Shown here: in pieces, positions 38,174 through 51,877 of the stretch
Numbering within the stretch: the stretch's first letter is position 1
Layout of the letters: every line of letters begins with the position of its first letter
Source: Rosa chinensis
Taxonomy: Eukaryota; Streptophyta; Magnoliopsida; Rosales; Rosaceae
Direction of reading: 5' to 3'
Length of the DNA stretch: 64,000 nt
NCBI RefSeq assembly: GCF_002994745.2
Contig: NC_037089.1
Location: 85,894,347-85,958,346, forward strand
The notes under the pieces: generated by a model
The model's input: only the letters and a program-made list of their open reading frames with translations
What the model was told of the DNA's origin: nothing
Databases searched by the model: none
Made by a program: the position numbers and the translations under genes

Positions 38174-40536
38174 ACTATCCATTTCTGGCTGCACAGTTTT
38201 TCAGAGACAATAAATCAAACAGTTCATCATCAATTTTGGAAAAGGCTCCATTACTAGACTCACCTTAGCTTTGCTTGTCCCAGCATTCATAGGCTTCATT
38301 CCCCCAGTGATCTCGTGCAAAAGAAATTCAGAAAAAGACCAAATTTGACACAACTTAAAGTGTAACATTTAGGCAGGAACAGTTTGGCTTTGAGGATTTA
38401 CGAAAAATTCATTTGTGCAACAATGAAGTTGAAATTTTCCAGAATGAAATATGACACATTTAAGTACGACATACTTAAATTTCAAACTAATCATAGTTCG
38501 AGAAGTAAGGGAAATGATGGATACAAATAGACTGAACTGTCAGGTTTCAGAAAAATATAGCAGTAGCAAAATCAAAATAGAAAATCCACCAAAAATACAT
38601 TTGACAACCAATTGACAAGAAATCAATTTTGAAACAACTATTGGAATGTCTAATTCAATATATACAAAGACCACAGGTTAAATGATTCAAATAGAAGTTC
38701 AAATCTTAGCAGAAAATTAGAGGGTACACTAAAAATTATGGAACTTTGCCAAAGCAGACCAGACTCAAAAGAAAAATCACTGAAGATTCATTCTACATCG
38801 AAATAAGGTGAAACTTTTCAGATAATTTTTTAACTAGTAGAACAGAAATATATCAAAATTTCACTACATTTGGAGATCAGTAAGTAGGGCAACACAAAGC
38901 TCAAAGTTAACAGATCAGCAACTTTCTCAGAAAATTCAGCAAAACTGTTTTTACCACAATATGAAGTTTTGATTTTAAAGTTGGTTTGTTGTGAGAGTAA
39001 ACAAGAGAGACACAACAAAAAGAACTAGCTTAAAAGCCAAAAGAATAGCTACTACATTGGAGAGTAAACAAGGGAATACAAAGAGGATGCATGAAGCATT
39101 AATACCCCATTTGGCTTTTCATATCCCAGGTAGTGACTAAACTAAACCATCTACAATCTGTGGTGTGACTCTCTGCTTGTCAAATTGCACTTAAAAATTG
39201 GAGAGAAAAACATTCCAACACAATCATACCAATTACATACCAAATCATAATCAAAGCTATAGAGAAAAGTTTGCTTTCCCTACCTCAAGCCTTAGATTTC
39301 AGCAGCTAATACAGCCAATCAATTGCTACAACAAATAAAATAGCAATTGCTAACACCCATATTGTATTTTACAAATCCAGCCACCTATACCAAATTTACA
39401 ACAAATCACACCCGAACTCTTGGAAAGATTGAAATAGAACGAACTTACTTGAAAAGATAGGAAATTTGAACTTACTTGAGATAGCTGCATACAAAGAAGG
39501 ATTTCAGTGTTCTTCACCAACCACTTGGTTCCATCCTTCATAAATCTCACATAGCTGCTGCAAACTCCTTTTTGAACATAACCCATCTAAAATTGCAATA
39601 AGCTTGTTAATATAATTCTAACAAGTATAATATCCAAAACTAATCCCAAAACATTTCACATCAGTGCCAAGTACAAAAGAAAATAGAGGATTAATACAAT
39701 ACATTTGATAGGCATCGTAGAATCAAAAACACCCAATTTCTAACACCAAAGTGTCAGAAGGAAACAGAGCAAACTTTACCGAGCAATTACTTACCCTTAC
39801 TAGTTTGGAAAAAAAAAAAAAAACATGTGGGAAACTAGAGATGTAGAAATAATCAGAAATCACCATCTAAGTTCACAACCAAAAATTCATAGAACATTGA
39901 ATCTGAAACCAGACAAAGATATAGCAGCACAAAATAAATGAAAATAAAAAATCTTTAATCACCTAGAACAAAGAAGATTAGTTTGACTTGAAAGCAAGAA
40001 ACAATGGAAAAAAATTAAATGAAGAACATCAAACACCAAACCTGAAAACACACCATAGAGCAAACCAAGTACAATTTAACAAATATGTGTAAACTATATC
40101 ACAAAATTACAGCCTCACATCAAATCGAATCAAGCATTGATTCAATTATTCAGTACCTTGGCCACGTCCACATGCTTCCAGCAACTGAGCTCGTCTCTGT
40201 CTCAAGCAGCCTCGTTATCTTTGGGTTTGGCAGTACCAGGAGAGCCGCGGAACTGCATAATTTCTCCTCCTTTGGGTTTCTCTTGGATTGAAGAAGAAAC
40301 CTAAGATTCGGTGATGGCTTCCATCTTCCGGAGACGAAGCTCACCATCGTTGGAGCCGGAGAGACCGAACTGACAGTCGGGATTGACAGATGCTAGGAAC
40401 GGAGCGAGATCCCCTTTCTACATCCTTTGGTCCTTCCAATTACAATTAATCCTTTGAGAGATGAGATATGGGTTTGAGGCACAGGTAAGGAAGAGAGAGA
40501 GAGAATCAGGAAATTTAGGTTAAGATAGAAACAGGG

Positions 40537-40540
<4 letters not shown>

Positions 40541-40594
<54 letters not shown>
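40541..40594. repeat. (AG)27 microsatellite
   Basis: An uninterrupted AG run inside the CACTA element. Confidence 0.97.
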
Positions 40595-40600
<6 letters not shown>

Positions 40601-41188
40601 GGAGATGGCGGTAGAGATCGATTTGGGTGGTCTTCTTCTTGAAGATGGAAAGCAAGGAGAAGGACGACGTTGGCTCCATTAATTGTGATCAGATTTGAAC
40701 AAGGACTAAGAGAAATTGGTAATAAGGATTAAAGGGGATTATGTCACTGAAGGTGAAAAAGAGAGAGGGAGAGCGAGTGAGCACAGATGGGAAATGGTGA
40801 ACGAGTGTTATGCCAAAGGAGACTTTGAAACAAAAACAGTCAAGCTCACCTTGTTCAGACAACACAATTAAGAAATTGTGTTGTTTGAATAACACCCCAT
40901 TGACTAGTCAGTTATAGGGTTTGAGCATTTGAAAGGGAAAAAATACTAAAACTTGTTGGAGGGAATTTGAAAATTTCTGCTAGGGTTCAATATAGAAAAT
41001 TTCAATATTTTCAAACGACATTTAACTGTCGTATGAATCTAACCATATTTTAAAAATGAAACAAGTATGGTTTTTCTATGTATTCAGACAACACATTTAG
41101 TATATCTGTCGTCTGAAAAAATCAGACGACAGAAAATCACCCTTCTGTCGTCTGATGCGTGTCGTCTGATAGCTTTTTTGGCATAGTG

Positions 41189-43878
41189 GACATTCACCGC
41201 CTGGATCTTACATGCCTTCAGGCCAATACATGCAAAAACACCAAAGATGCCACAATACAGTGGCCTGACCGATCTCTTCGTCCCCATGGACACCTTCAAG
41301 AAGGTCACCAATAATAAGGGATTCGACGACGCCACCCTCTGCCACTTGTTCAGCGAGATGTTAGATAGTGAGGCGATGAGCTGGTTCTTTGAGTGTCCGC
41401 CAGGATCAATCGACTCATTTCATGCCCTATCAAACGCTTTCTTGTCAAGATTTATCCTGTTAGCCGCCGGACATCACAAGACAAGGCAGTTATTCAACGT
41501 CAAGCAGGGTACATATGAAACTTTCGTTACCAGGTGGAGAGCAGCGACATCTCGGTGCCGCGACCTTGATAAAACTATGGCATTGGCAACCTTTAAGCAA
41601 GGACTCCTGAAAGGACCTGTGAGGGTTCTTTTGAATTAAGCAAGACTAGGCCAAAATTAACTCAATAACTTGATGTTAATGAGAGAATCTTGTGCGTGAT
41701 TCAGATATTGAATGAGGCTTGACAGCGTGAGGACGGTGTGGGAGCTAGAAACACACTGCGGTGAGAGAATTTGGGGATTTTTGAATTTAGGTTTCTGGAA
41801 GATGAGTTTGAAGGGGGTTTTTGGGAGGACAATGGCTAAGAGCTGGGTTATGTGCTTAAAGGTTTGGAAGCTTGAAGAGTTGGAGACTTTTGGATGTTGC
41901 TAAGCTTTCTGGGTTATTGCTTGATGATCATTTCAGTTCCAAATCTCTCCGTTTATAGGCTCAATTGGAGGGGTGTTATGGTGGCTCAGGGCCTTTGGTT
42001 TTCTGGGTAAAATGCTTCTCTTTTAGCTCATACAGGATTTCTGCCTTAAAGTCTGGGAAATCAGAGCTTACTTGAGAAATGGAGTTTTGGGACAAGGAGA
42101 AGATCATTGTAGCCGTGAGTGGAGGTTGCAGCAGAGACAGCTGCAGTGGCATGAAACCTAGAACGAGGTTAACAGGGAGGCTTGGGAGGTGTGAGCTCAT
42201 CGTTTAAGGGGGAAGGAGATGTCCATCCACCAGTCGAGAAATTTCCTTCTTGCCAACTAATAGGGAAGATCGATGTTTCTCCTGGATCTTTGGGTCGACT
42301 GGTATATTAGGAGCTGCGGGGAAAAGGAAAAGAAGATAGAAGAAAGATGGTGAAAGCTGGGCTATCCTATTTCTTTTGGGTTTGGGCTTTTCTTTGGGCT
42401 TTGGGTTTTGAGGAAAAAAGGTTGACCCAAATTCTACATTCACCAATTCGCTATTGATTTAAATTACCGGGCTTGGATCTCGAGCCCAAGATCGAGACCA
42501 CCGACGATGCTAAATCAATAGACGAGCGTAGTGTGTTTCCGTAACCTTCCAGACCACACCCACTTCTGCAAGCCCCAAAAATGCATGGATGTGGCTTGGG
42601 TCCACATCTAGGGTGCGTTTGCTTGGCGGGTTAAAATTGAGAGACGGGTATAAAATTCTATAATCTTACAGAATTTTATACAAATTGTGTGTTTATGCTA
42701 AAATATGTTGCGACGACATATTTATTTGCCTTGTGATTTTTAGAGTACCAACATGACCATTCCTGTACCATCTCAACTACAACCACCCAAATGACGCATA
42801 TTACCACCTCATGAACCAGGCCGTCCTCCACGCCCAGGCGGAATTCATTACATATAGAGAAACACCACCACCTCCACCAACGCCAATGAAGTCTACTCAA
42901 CCTTCCTCCAGTCAACAAGAAACAGCTAACAAAACCACTGCCGCACCGCCCACTGACAAAAAGAGGGAATGGCAACAGGGCAACTATCAGAGCAAGCGGC
43001 AAAAAGATCAACACTACCACAAGGGAAACCGCTCGTCCCATAGGGATAACCGTAACAAACACACGGAGTTCTCCTAGCGGTATGCAGTGTTCAAGGTCCT
43101 TACGGCCTCATATGAAGAGATATATGACCAGTGCAAAGACCAAATCCCGCCACCACCACCAAGGAAGTACCCAAAAGTGGGCAAGCCAAGAAACACCGAC
43201 AAGTGGTGCAAGTACCACGAGGACAGCGGTCACAACACCAACAATTGCAACGCTCTAAAAACGGCGGTGGAGACTTTATACTGTGACGGCAAGTTGGAAC
43301 AATTCAAAGAGCACCAGCCACCACCAGTGGTCGCCAACATCGAAACCATGAGCTGCATCAACACCATCGACGACGGGGCTCCTATCACCGGCATGTCTCA
43401 CATGGAAAAGAAGCGCTATGCACGCTCTAACCACCCCAAAGAAGTTTGCAACATCCGCTACGAAAGGCCTGCTAAACAACCAAAATATGGGTGGGAACCC
43501 ATCACATTCTCGGAGGAAGAAGAGCGTGGAGTGTGTCTCCCCCACGACGACCCATTATTGATCGACGCCATTCTCGATAAGTGGTCTGTGGGAAGAGTCC
43601 TCATTGACAGCTGATCCGCCTTCAATGTAATCTTTAATGGCTGCTACAACAAACTCCAACAGAATAGGAAACTACTCCAGGACCACAAGCCCCTGCTCAA
43701 CTTCTCCGGCGACGTTACATAACCACTAGGGTCTGACCACATGCGCCTAGCTATCGGTGCTAGCCCATGCACAGCGGAGATTCATACAGAGTTTATTATT
43801 GTCGACTGCTTCAGTTCATACAATGCCATCATCGGTCGACCGGCTCTCAACAAGCTAAAGTGCATCATCACCTGATAC
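41189..43878 (+). pseudogene. Gypsy gag 3' part and protease
   Basis: The gag core (FVPMDTFKKVTNNKGF; AMSWFFECPPGSIDSFHALS) ends at 41620 at an insertion and resumes at 42767 (HLMNQAVLHAQAEF). A CCHC-like knuckle (WCKYHEDSGHNTNNC) follows at about 43198. The protease active-site motif LIDSG has its glycine codon changed to TGA (43612-43614). Further stops lie downstream. Confidence 0.78.
41621..42766. mobile_element. Unidentified 1.15-kb insertion in gypsy gag
   Basis: The gag frame is interrupted between 41620 and 42767. CCTGT occurs on both sides (41616-41620 and 42762-42766), a possible 5-bp target duplication. The interior has no domain I recognise and does not start TG or end CA, so the class is unclear. 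Confidence 0.5.
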
Positions 43879-44800
43879 ATGCTACTCATGAAGTTCCTTA
43901 CACGCAACGGCACGGGCTGTGTGAAAGGAAGCCAACAACTAGCCCGAAAATGCTACTCAACAATTGTGGCACGGTCAGCGTGCCGTCGTGAAATCTTAAC
44001 AGTGGGAAATCATGTACCGCTGACAGAGACAATTGAAAACCCCAGAGACAGCGAGGAAAAATACGTGAAGAAGGAGCCTGTTAATCCAGAGACGTCCTTA
44101 CGAGTTGTCAGCATCTCTGATGAGTACCCTGAGCAGACAGTCTGTATCGGCGCTCAACTAGCCCTAGAGATTGCAGCAGAACTCACACAATTTCTGCTGG
44201 ATAACGCCGCCGTTTTTGCATGGTTTTATGCCGACATGCTAGGCATCTCCCCTGAGATTATCACCCACAAGTTGAGCATCAAACCATATTTCTATCCAGT
44301 CAAGCAGAAGAGAAGGGCCTTTGACGAGGAAAAATATTGTGCAATAAGGGAAGAAGTAACAAAGCTACAGAGCATTGGGTTCATCCGCCAAGTCAATTAC
44401 CCCCAATGGATCTCTAACTTGGTCATGGTCAAGAAGCCCAACAGCAAGTGGCGGATGTGTGTAGACTTCAAAGGCCTCAACAAGGCATGCCCCAAAGATA
44501 GCTTCTCGCTGCCCTGCATTGATCAACTGGTCGACGCAACGACCGGGCATGAGCTGTTCAGCATGATGGACACCTTCTCCGGATATAATCAAATCAAGAT
44601 GCATCCCGGCGACCAGGAATGCACCACCTTCACAACCGACAAATGCCTATACTGTTAAAATGTCATGCCTTTCGGATTGAAGAATGCTGGAGTAACATAC
44701 CAGTGGCTGATGAATGCCATGTTCGCTGAGCACCTCAGAAAAATAATAGAGGTCTACGTGGACGACATGCTCGTCAAGGGCATCAAGGCCAGTGGACATT
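43879..44800 (+). pseudogene. Gypsy reverse transcriptase, truncated
   Basis: Contains WRMCVDFKGLNKACPKD, FSMMDTFSGYNQIKMHPGD and VYVDDMLVKG. A TAA at 44656-44658 interrupts it. The coding stops after the catalytic YVDD where unit B begins; RNase H and integrase are missing. Confidence 0.85.
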
Positions 44801-44858
44801 AATATTTAATTCCTTGAATCTACTTGACAGTTGTTAACCTATTGTGCATCCGAGCAGG

Positions 44859-45067
44859 GCACTTTACATGATGGTAGAGAAATTGCTATAAAACGTTTTT
44901 TCATAACCGGAAAAACCCAAACTCAAGAGGTGTACAATGAAATTCATATCATTAGCAAAGCTCAACATAAGAAATTGGTTCGCTTCCTTGGCTGTTGCTT
45001 CACCAACATCAGCTGCTTCCTTATCTGCGAATTCCTAGCAAACAGAAGCCTCGACCTTATCTTATTT
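44859..45067 (+). pseudogene. Kinase exon fragment, copy of 13477-13687
   Basis: One exon of the dead CRK is duplicated here (AIKRFFITGKTQTQEVYNE), again preceded by an AG acceptor and followed by GTAAGC. No adjoining kinase exons of that gene remain. Confidence 0.85.
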
Positions 45068-45118
45068 GGTAAGCTAGCTTGTAAATATATGCAGCAGAGC
45101 AGCAGTGATCATAATTAG

Positions 45119-45689
45119 CATTTAGGATTGAAACATCATGTATATCCTATGTATGCATATTGTATAATATGTATAATAAGTAAAGCAATATATAAATGAA
45201 ATCACCGTGCATCATCAGATTCTGCATTTAGGCTTGGGGTTGAAGTCGCTATATCAATCCTGTATCTGCAGAATACATAAACACCGGCAAGAAAACAGAT
45301 AGAACAAACTTACTTGACACAGTTGAGTTTTCCATCTTAGTCTTCTCCTGATTTCACCTTTAGCATTCTCTTAGTGATGGGACTAATTGATGAGGATGAA
45401 TCGTGCATCAGAAGGGACCAAAATATCTAATATATAAAGCATTGTATTGTCAATTTCTTCCATCAAGAAACTGGCAATTCCTCCTAACTGCTTTTTCAAA
45501 AAATCAGATAAACTCATAACTATATTTACGAATTTCAAATTCTAACAGATGTGATAAGTTGGACCAAAATGTTTTTCTTAAGTCCTTAACTTATACTTGA
45601 CATTTGAATTCAAAACTAAATCATATATGAATATATACTTAGGTTCTATACAATGTCTGGTTCATCAAATTTGCTAGCTTATACAAACA
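45119..45689. other. Replacement segment between two CRK fragments
   Basis: About 570 bp with no counterpart in unit A and no coding signal. It sits where about 3.5 kb of CRK sequence should be, and probably marks a deletion with filler. Confidence 0.55.
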
Positions 45690-46950
<1,261 letters not shown>

Positions 46951-47261
46951 GAGTGTGTCTGGATAAGGGAAAAAACGGGGGAATTTAAAGAAAAATTGGT
47001 ATTTCACAATTCCACAACTCAAAGTCCTCTGTTTGGATAAACACTCTATGAAATTTGCAATTTCTACGCGAGAAAAATCGATGGAATTGGAGATGGAGAT
47101 TCCTGACTTCAATTCCTTCAAAAATAAGCATTATTCTTCAATTCCATCCAAGCGGTGAGATTTGCTTTTCCATCACTCTAAAGCCCTCACTTCTGGCGGT
47201 AAAGTTTCATCTGATATGAGTTTATATAAAGCTATAATTATATCAAAGAAGCCTACTAAAT
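46951..47261. mobile_element. MITE-like sequence at the left edge of the LINE insertion
   Basis: Begins GAGTGTGTCTGGATAAGG and has AATTCCATCCAAGCGG near 47142, resembling terminal motifs of plant hAT/Mutator MITEs. I could not define a full inverted repeat or target duplication. Confidence 0.35.
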
Positions 47262-49562
47262 CTTATGGCTTTCTTTGAGGAGTAAGGCCTCAACTCAGGC
47301 CAGTTGGTGAACAAAACCAAGTCTCATGTTTATTTGGGCAAGTCAGCTGTTCATTGTCGTACTCTAATATATTCTTGGTTGGGTGTTCCAGTGGGTAAAT
47401 TGCCCTTCATGTACCTTGGCGTGCCAATTTTTGTTGGCCGACCAAAGCGAATTTATTTCCAAGTCTTAGCTGATCGAATTCGTAATGTTATGTCTCAATG
47501 GAGAGGGCATTCTCTCTCCATGGCAGGACGGGTAACTATGGTCAATTCTGTGGTGGTTAGTATGCTTTCCCATAGTTTCACAATTTATGTTTGGCCAAGG
47601 ACTGTATTGCAACAAGTTCGAAATTGGATGAGGAATTTTATTTGGACCGGCAATGTGTCTTCTAGAGCCTATCATCCGGTGTCTTGGAAAAAGTGTTGTG
47701 CTCTGTTGAAGGAGGGTGGTATTAGAGTTCGTAATATTATGGCTCTTAATAAAGCTTTCCTCCTAAAAAAATTTTGGGATTTCTTAACTAAGTTTACACC
47801 AGTGGCTGCTTTTTTTTTTGCTCGGTTTCTTCAACATTCAGGTCAGCAATGTCCTTACTATAAAAAATCATCTATTTGGCCTGGCATGCGACCCTTGTTT
47901 ATGGATATTTTCTATAGCTCTAAATGGTTAGTGGGCAATGGTCGTTCAATTGATTTTTGGCATGGTAATTGGCTTAATGGTTCAGTTGTTGACAAATTGG
48001 GTATTGACCATCAACTTGGCAAGTTATTATGTGTCAAGGTTTCTGATTTCATCAAAGATGGCTCTTGGTATTGCTCTACTCATTTATATGATGATCTTGC
48101 TACACTTTGGTAAAAAAATTCAGCTATTAGACTTCCTTATTCAAACATAGAGGATAGGCTAGTGTGGTTGGATTCTTCTGATGGGAAGTTATCTTTATCT
48201 ATAGCCTATGAGTTGAAGAGGAGTAAACAAGCAATTGTTCCTTGGGATAGATGGGTTTGGTGTCAGTGTTTTCTCCCTCGAAACTCTGTTACTTTATGGA
48301 AATTTCTTCATGGTAAGCTTTTAACAAATGATCTCTTGCTTCAGATAGGCTTTTCTTTTGCTTCTATGTGCTCCCTCTGTCATGCATCAGTTGAGACAGC
48401 CCACCACCTTTTTTTTTAGTGCTCTTTCTCTATGAAGGTCTGGTCCGCAATTTTATCTTGGTTTAAAGTCACTACTCTTTTCTTGGATATATCCGCTTTC
48501 TTCTCTTACCCACTACAACATGGTTTTGGTACTCAATTGCAATTGCTTTGGTGGGGAATGATGGGAGCTGGCTTCTACTCTCTTTGGAATGCTAGAAATT
48601 CTATTCGTTTTGATGAGCGTCGCTTAACGGTTGATTATTTGATTCACTCTATCAAGCTGCAAATTCGAGAGGTTGACTCTTGGGGTTTTGGAATTATGCG
48701 TAACTCAGTGGATGAGCTTTGTATTTTTAGTGCTCTTAGAATCAGTGGTAGAGCCTCAAGAACACATCAAATTCATGAAGTAAATTGGCTTGCTCCTTGT
48801 GCTTTTCAATTAAAGGTTAATACTGATGGTGCTGCTCGTGGGACGCTAGGGCTTGCAGGCTATGAAGGTATTTTTCGTGATCACTTAGGCAATTTTATGG
48901 GTTGTTTTGCTGGTTCCATAGGTATTGCTACTGCCCTAGAAGCAGAGCTTCAAGCCATTATTCATGCAGTTACAATAGCATCAGGAAAAGGATGGAATTC
49001 TCTCTGGATTGAGTGTGATTCAGAGGTAGCAATTCACTTTCTTGCCACTAATAATTGCTCAGTCCCTTGGCGTCTATCTGTTGATTGGGTCAATTGTTGT
49101 ACCATTCTCTCCTCTATGCAGATACGTTTTTCACATATTTATCGAGAAGGGAATCAAGTGGCTGACTGCTTAGATAACTATGGGGTGGATCATGAGGGAC
49201 ATTATTGGTGGGACTCTTGCCCTCCTTGTGTTTCGGCTGCCTTTGTTCACAATCTGCAAGGTTTACCGAATTTCCGTATTAGCTAATTTTGTGGTGCTTG
49301 ATAAACTTCATGAAAAGGTGGGTTTGGGTTATGGTGATTTCTGCTGCATGGTTGCTGATGAACTATAGGTGTGTTCCATATATGTGGTTGCTGCGTGGTC
49401 ACATATATTTGCATGGTTACTGCATGCCCTTCTTTCCATTAGTTTGTAACTATTGCTTATTGCTCACTTTGAGTAATTTACTTCATTTTGTTCTCAAAGA
49501 GGTTTTGTTTCATGTCCCCCTCTCTTCTTGTAATTTCTTTTCTTTTATTAATAACATAAAAT
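47262..49562 (+). mobile_element. 5'-truncated L1-type LINE
   Basis: The coding remnant starts in the C-terminal part of reverse transcriptase (NSGQLVNKTKSHVYLGKSAV). The conserved GRVTMVNSVV-type region, a zinc-binding RT-associated domain (CSLCHASVETAHHLFF) and an RNase H domain (VNTDGAARG, EAELQAI, ECDSEVA, GNQVADCL) follow. Stops lie at about 47279, 48111 and 48417. The 3' end is AT-rich (ATTAATAACATAAAAT). Truncation at the 5' end is typical of target-primed integration. It lies in the dead CRK of unit B and is absent from unit A. Confidence 0.88.
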
Positions 49563-49795
49563 AGAGAGATGGGCGGTGGGTTCTCGGTTGCGATGACCCC
49601 CTTTCTTTCGAGATTGTGGGTGGGTGCCAGTCACCCCAAATCGGCTATCGCAGAGGAACTAATATCGCCTAATCCTCTATTTAATTTATATATATATATA
49701 TATATATATCTATATCAAAGTCTTCCAACTCAGAACCCTAAGATAGGAGCTTTCATAAGTACCACAGGAAGAGGAACTGATTGGATAATAGAGGA
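49563..49795. other. Extra sequence between LINE end and CRK tail
   Basis: A 233-bp stretch with a TA microsatellite (about 49687-49708) and no match in unit A. It could be LINE 3' transduced sequence or an older insertion. Confidence 0.4.
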
Positions 49796-51810
49796 AGACG
49801 TCCTACACATCATCAGAGTCTTCCACCACGCCTAGTTTGGATAATATGGGACATATATCAACAAAATGAGTAAGCTCTTGCAGAAGTAGCAGGTTTCCCA
49901 CGTCTTAAACTTGTTCAGGAAAGCATGCTTGGAGGTCAGGTCAGTATGCAGAAGCAGAAATGCAGAATTAGAGAGATTAGAAAGCTTACCGGAATTCAGA
50001 ACCGAAAGATATTCAGATTTTTGGTTCTCTGTCTCGTTCATAAACTTGTCTGTGATATCTTTATAAAATGGAAGCGCACACATGACTTCAGTTTCATATA
50101 GGTGATGGAACGCTGTCAGAGAGATGTAGCAAGTGCCGATGCAACATAGTGGTCAGTGGACTACATGTTTACAGCAGAAATACTGAAATAGTACACTTCA
50201 TATAAACCAAGATGACATTGTTCAGAGGAACTCATTTGATCGAGCTTCCTATAGAAATGGATTGTTAAAAGAGACATTTTTTAAATAGAAACTGAAATAA
50301 ACTTGCTTCTATGTGGTCTTCCAATTGTCTGTAGATTTCATTGAATATTTGAATTTAAGTACTGCTATACTTCATCAATTCACATATCATTATGTCAAAG
50401 ATCTATGAACATCTATCTTTAGTTTTGAATTTCATCATAGAAAAGAAAACTACAAATGCTATGAAGATTCATCCTTGGACCAACATGCCTCACCAAGATG
50501 ACTAACAACTTCTGCTGTGATGCCTATGTATCTCATCATGGAAGGTCCGAACTCAACTTTGATTCAAAAAAATTATTGGATATGTATGAAAAAAGAGTAG
50601 TTCCTTTCGTTTCTATACGTGTACGCGGCACGGCATTGCATATTGATGCAATGCGATGACATTCGTCTTGAATGGAGCGAAATGTTGAGTAGTTGTGAAG
50701 GTTTGATGTGTAGAGAGACCTTTCGGTGAAAAGACAGAAAATTGAGCGAGAAAACGAAGCTGAGAGATGTGATTTTCAAGAATTGCTTTCATTCTGTTTC
50801 CACAAGACTATTTATACACAGGATTGAATCTAGCTGAGGAATAGTTTTTATAAATTTCTAGAAGACCTTCTAACAAATTTTTTTTAGATAATTTTCAGAG
50901 ATTCTTCACGCGTTCTATGCATCGATAAGCATGCAGGTGCATTCCGTGATTGATTTTGGTAATCTGGCAGCTGAGCATGCTTAGGTTTTAATACCTTTGG
51001 CCACCACCTCTTTCTCCATAAAGAAACCTAAACAATTATGCAAAAACGATCAAACTGCAATCACCATGATCGCCCTTTCTTTTCCTAAAACTCTCATTCC
51101 CAGTTGTAATGAAGACCAGAGTTAATGGACTTCCGCTTCCATCCCTTGTCGTCAAAATTACATCTTTAGATCTAGAGAAAGGGAGAGGAATTGTGAACTA
51201 CAGCTTGGTCGGATTAAATCGGATTAAAACAGAGGCAGTGTGCTTCTAGAAATATACTACGTAGGCTACGTACCATGTAGGTTTTGTGGGAAACCTAGCA
51301 TGTGAAATTGAATTGCTGTGAACGCAATCTCATATATAGTGAGCCGCATACAACCATATGGTACCCTACCATGAGCTACTAGCGTAGACCAATAAAATGG
51401 CCAGTGGCGAAAAAAAAACCAAAATCGGATCTCACTTGTTTCATGAGAGGAACAAGTTTGAAGGCAACAGTGGCCCAACCGCCCAACTAATACAATTGGG
51501 TTGGGCAGGATCGATTAAGCACTGTAATCAAGCTTAATGACGTAAATTATCCCACGCCACACACTTGCCAGTGAGGCTAACGATACTCACTCTCCGCTAG
51601 CGAGGATAATTGCTCTCAGATTCATGCCAGCAAGAGAGGCTAACGATATCAATACAAATTAGCTAACGATACACACACCTATGTTAGCGAGGCTAACGAG
51701 TAACTGACGCTAATGAATATGCAAGCAAATGATATCCATGTATACTGGCCAAGCTAGAGAGGCAGCTGCCCCGTGCAAGCTACAGAGGTAATGACGTTTT
51801 AATCATGCAA
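49796..51810. other. Unit B copy of the CRK-COX5C spacer
   Basis: Matches about 18445-20415. It begins with the last codons of the CRK3-like gene (GACGTCCTACAC). No intact gene is visible. Confidence 0.85.
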
Positions 51811-51811
51811 A

Positions 51812-51877
51812 CAAGATCTCCGTGAGTATATATACTTGGACCTTTATATGCAGCATGTCCTATCTTAGGGGCACCCA
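51812..51877 (-). pseudogene. Truncated COX5C copy
   Basis: The first codons (MGAPKIGHAAYKGPS) match the intact gene at 20959. A 4-nt gain then shifts the frame and the remaining codons are deleted. The junction at about 51811 joins AAACAA directly to GATCTCC. Confidence 0.9.

Larger units (their letters stand above)
35062..41188. mobile_element. CACTA (En/Spm-like) element carrying a P450 fragment
   Basis: Starts CACTATGCCACAAAAG and ends CTTTTTTGGCATAGTG, the inverted CACTA termini, with 3-bp flanks GCC and GAC (one mismatch). Subterminal copies of CAGACGACAG/CTGTCGTCTG occur at both ends (35083-35260 and 41090-41170), as is usual in this superfamily. I find no transposase, so it is non-autonomous. 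The minus strand carries a partial cytochrome P450 (36600-37485) and another short exon-like frame near 38173. It is inserted in gypsy gag, whose sequence resumes at 41189. Confidence 0.9.
33793..44800 (+). mobile_element. Broken Ty3/gypsy retrotransposon, truncated in reverse transcriptase
   Basis: A probable 5' LTR (33793-34250, TATAAAAAG near 34000) is followed by TTGGCGCCGTTTGTGGG, a TGGCGCC-type primer-binding site. Gag starts near 34305, is split by a CACTA element (35062-41188), resumes, is split again by 41621-42766, and continues with a zinc knuckle and protease. Reverse transcriptase ends abruptly at YVDDMLVKG near 44790, where unit B begins. No 3' LTR is present. Stops at 43076, 43612, 43722, 43874 and 44656 show it is dead. 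Protein similarity suggests the Tat group, with moderate confidence. Confidence 0.82.

Noticed and set aside
47466..47675. Minus-strand frame in the LINE
   Set aside because: Shadow of the reverse transcriptase reading frame.
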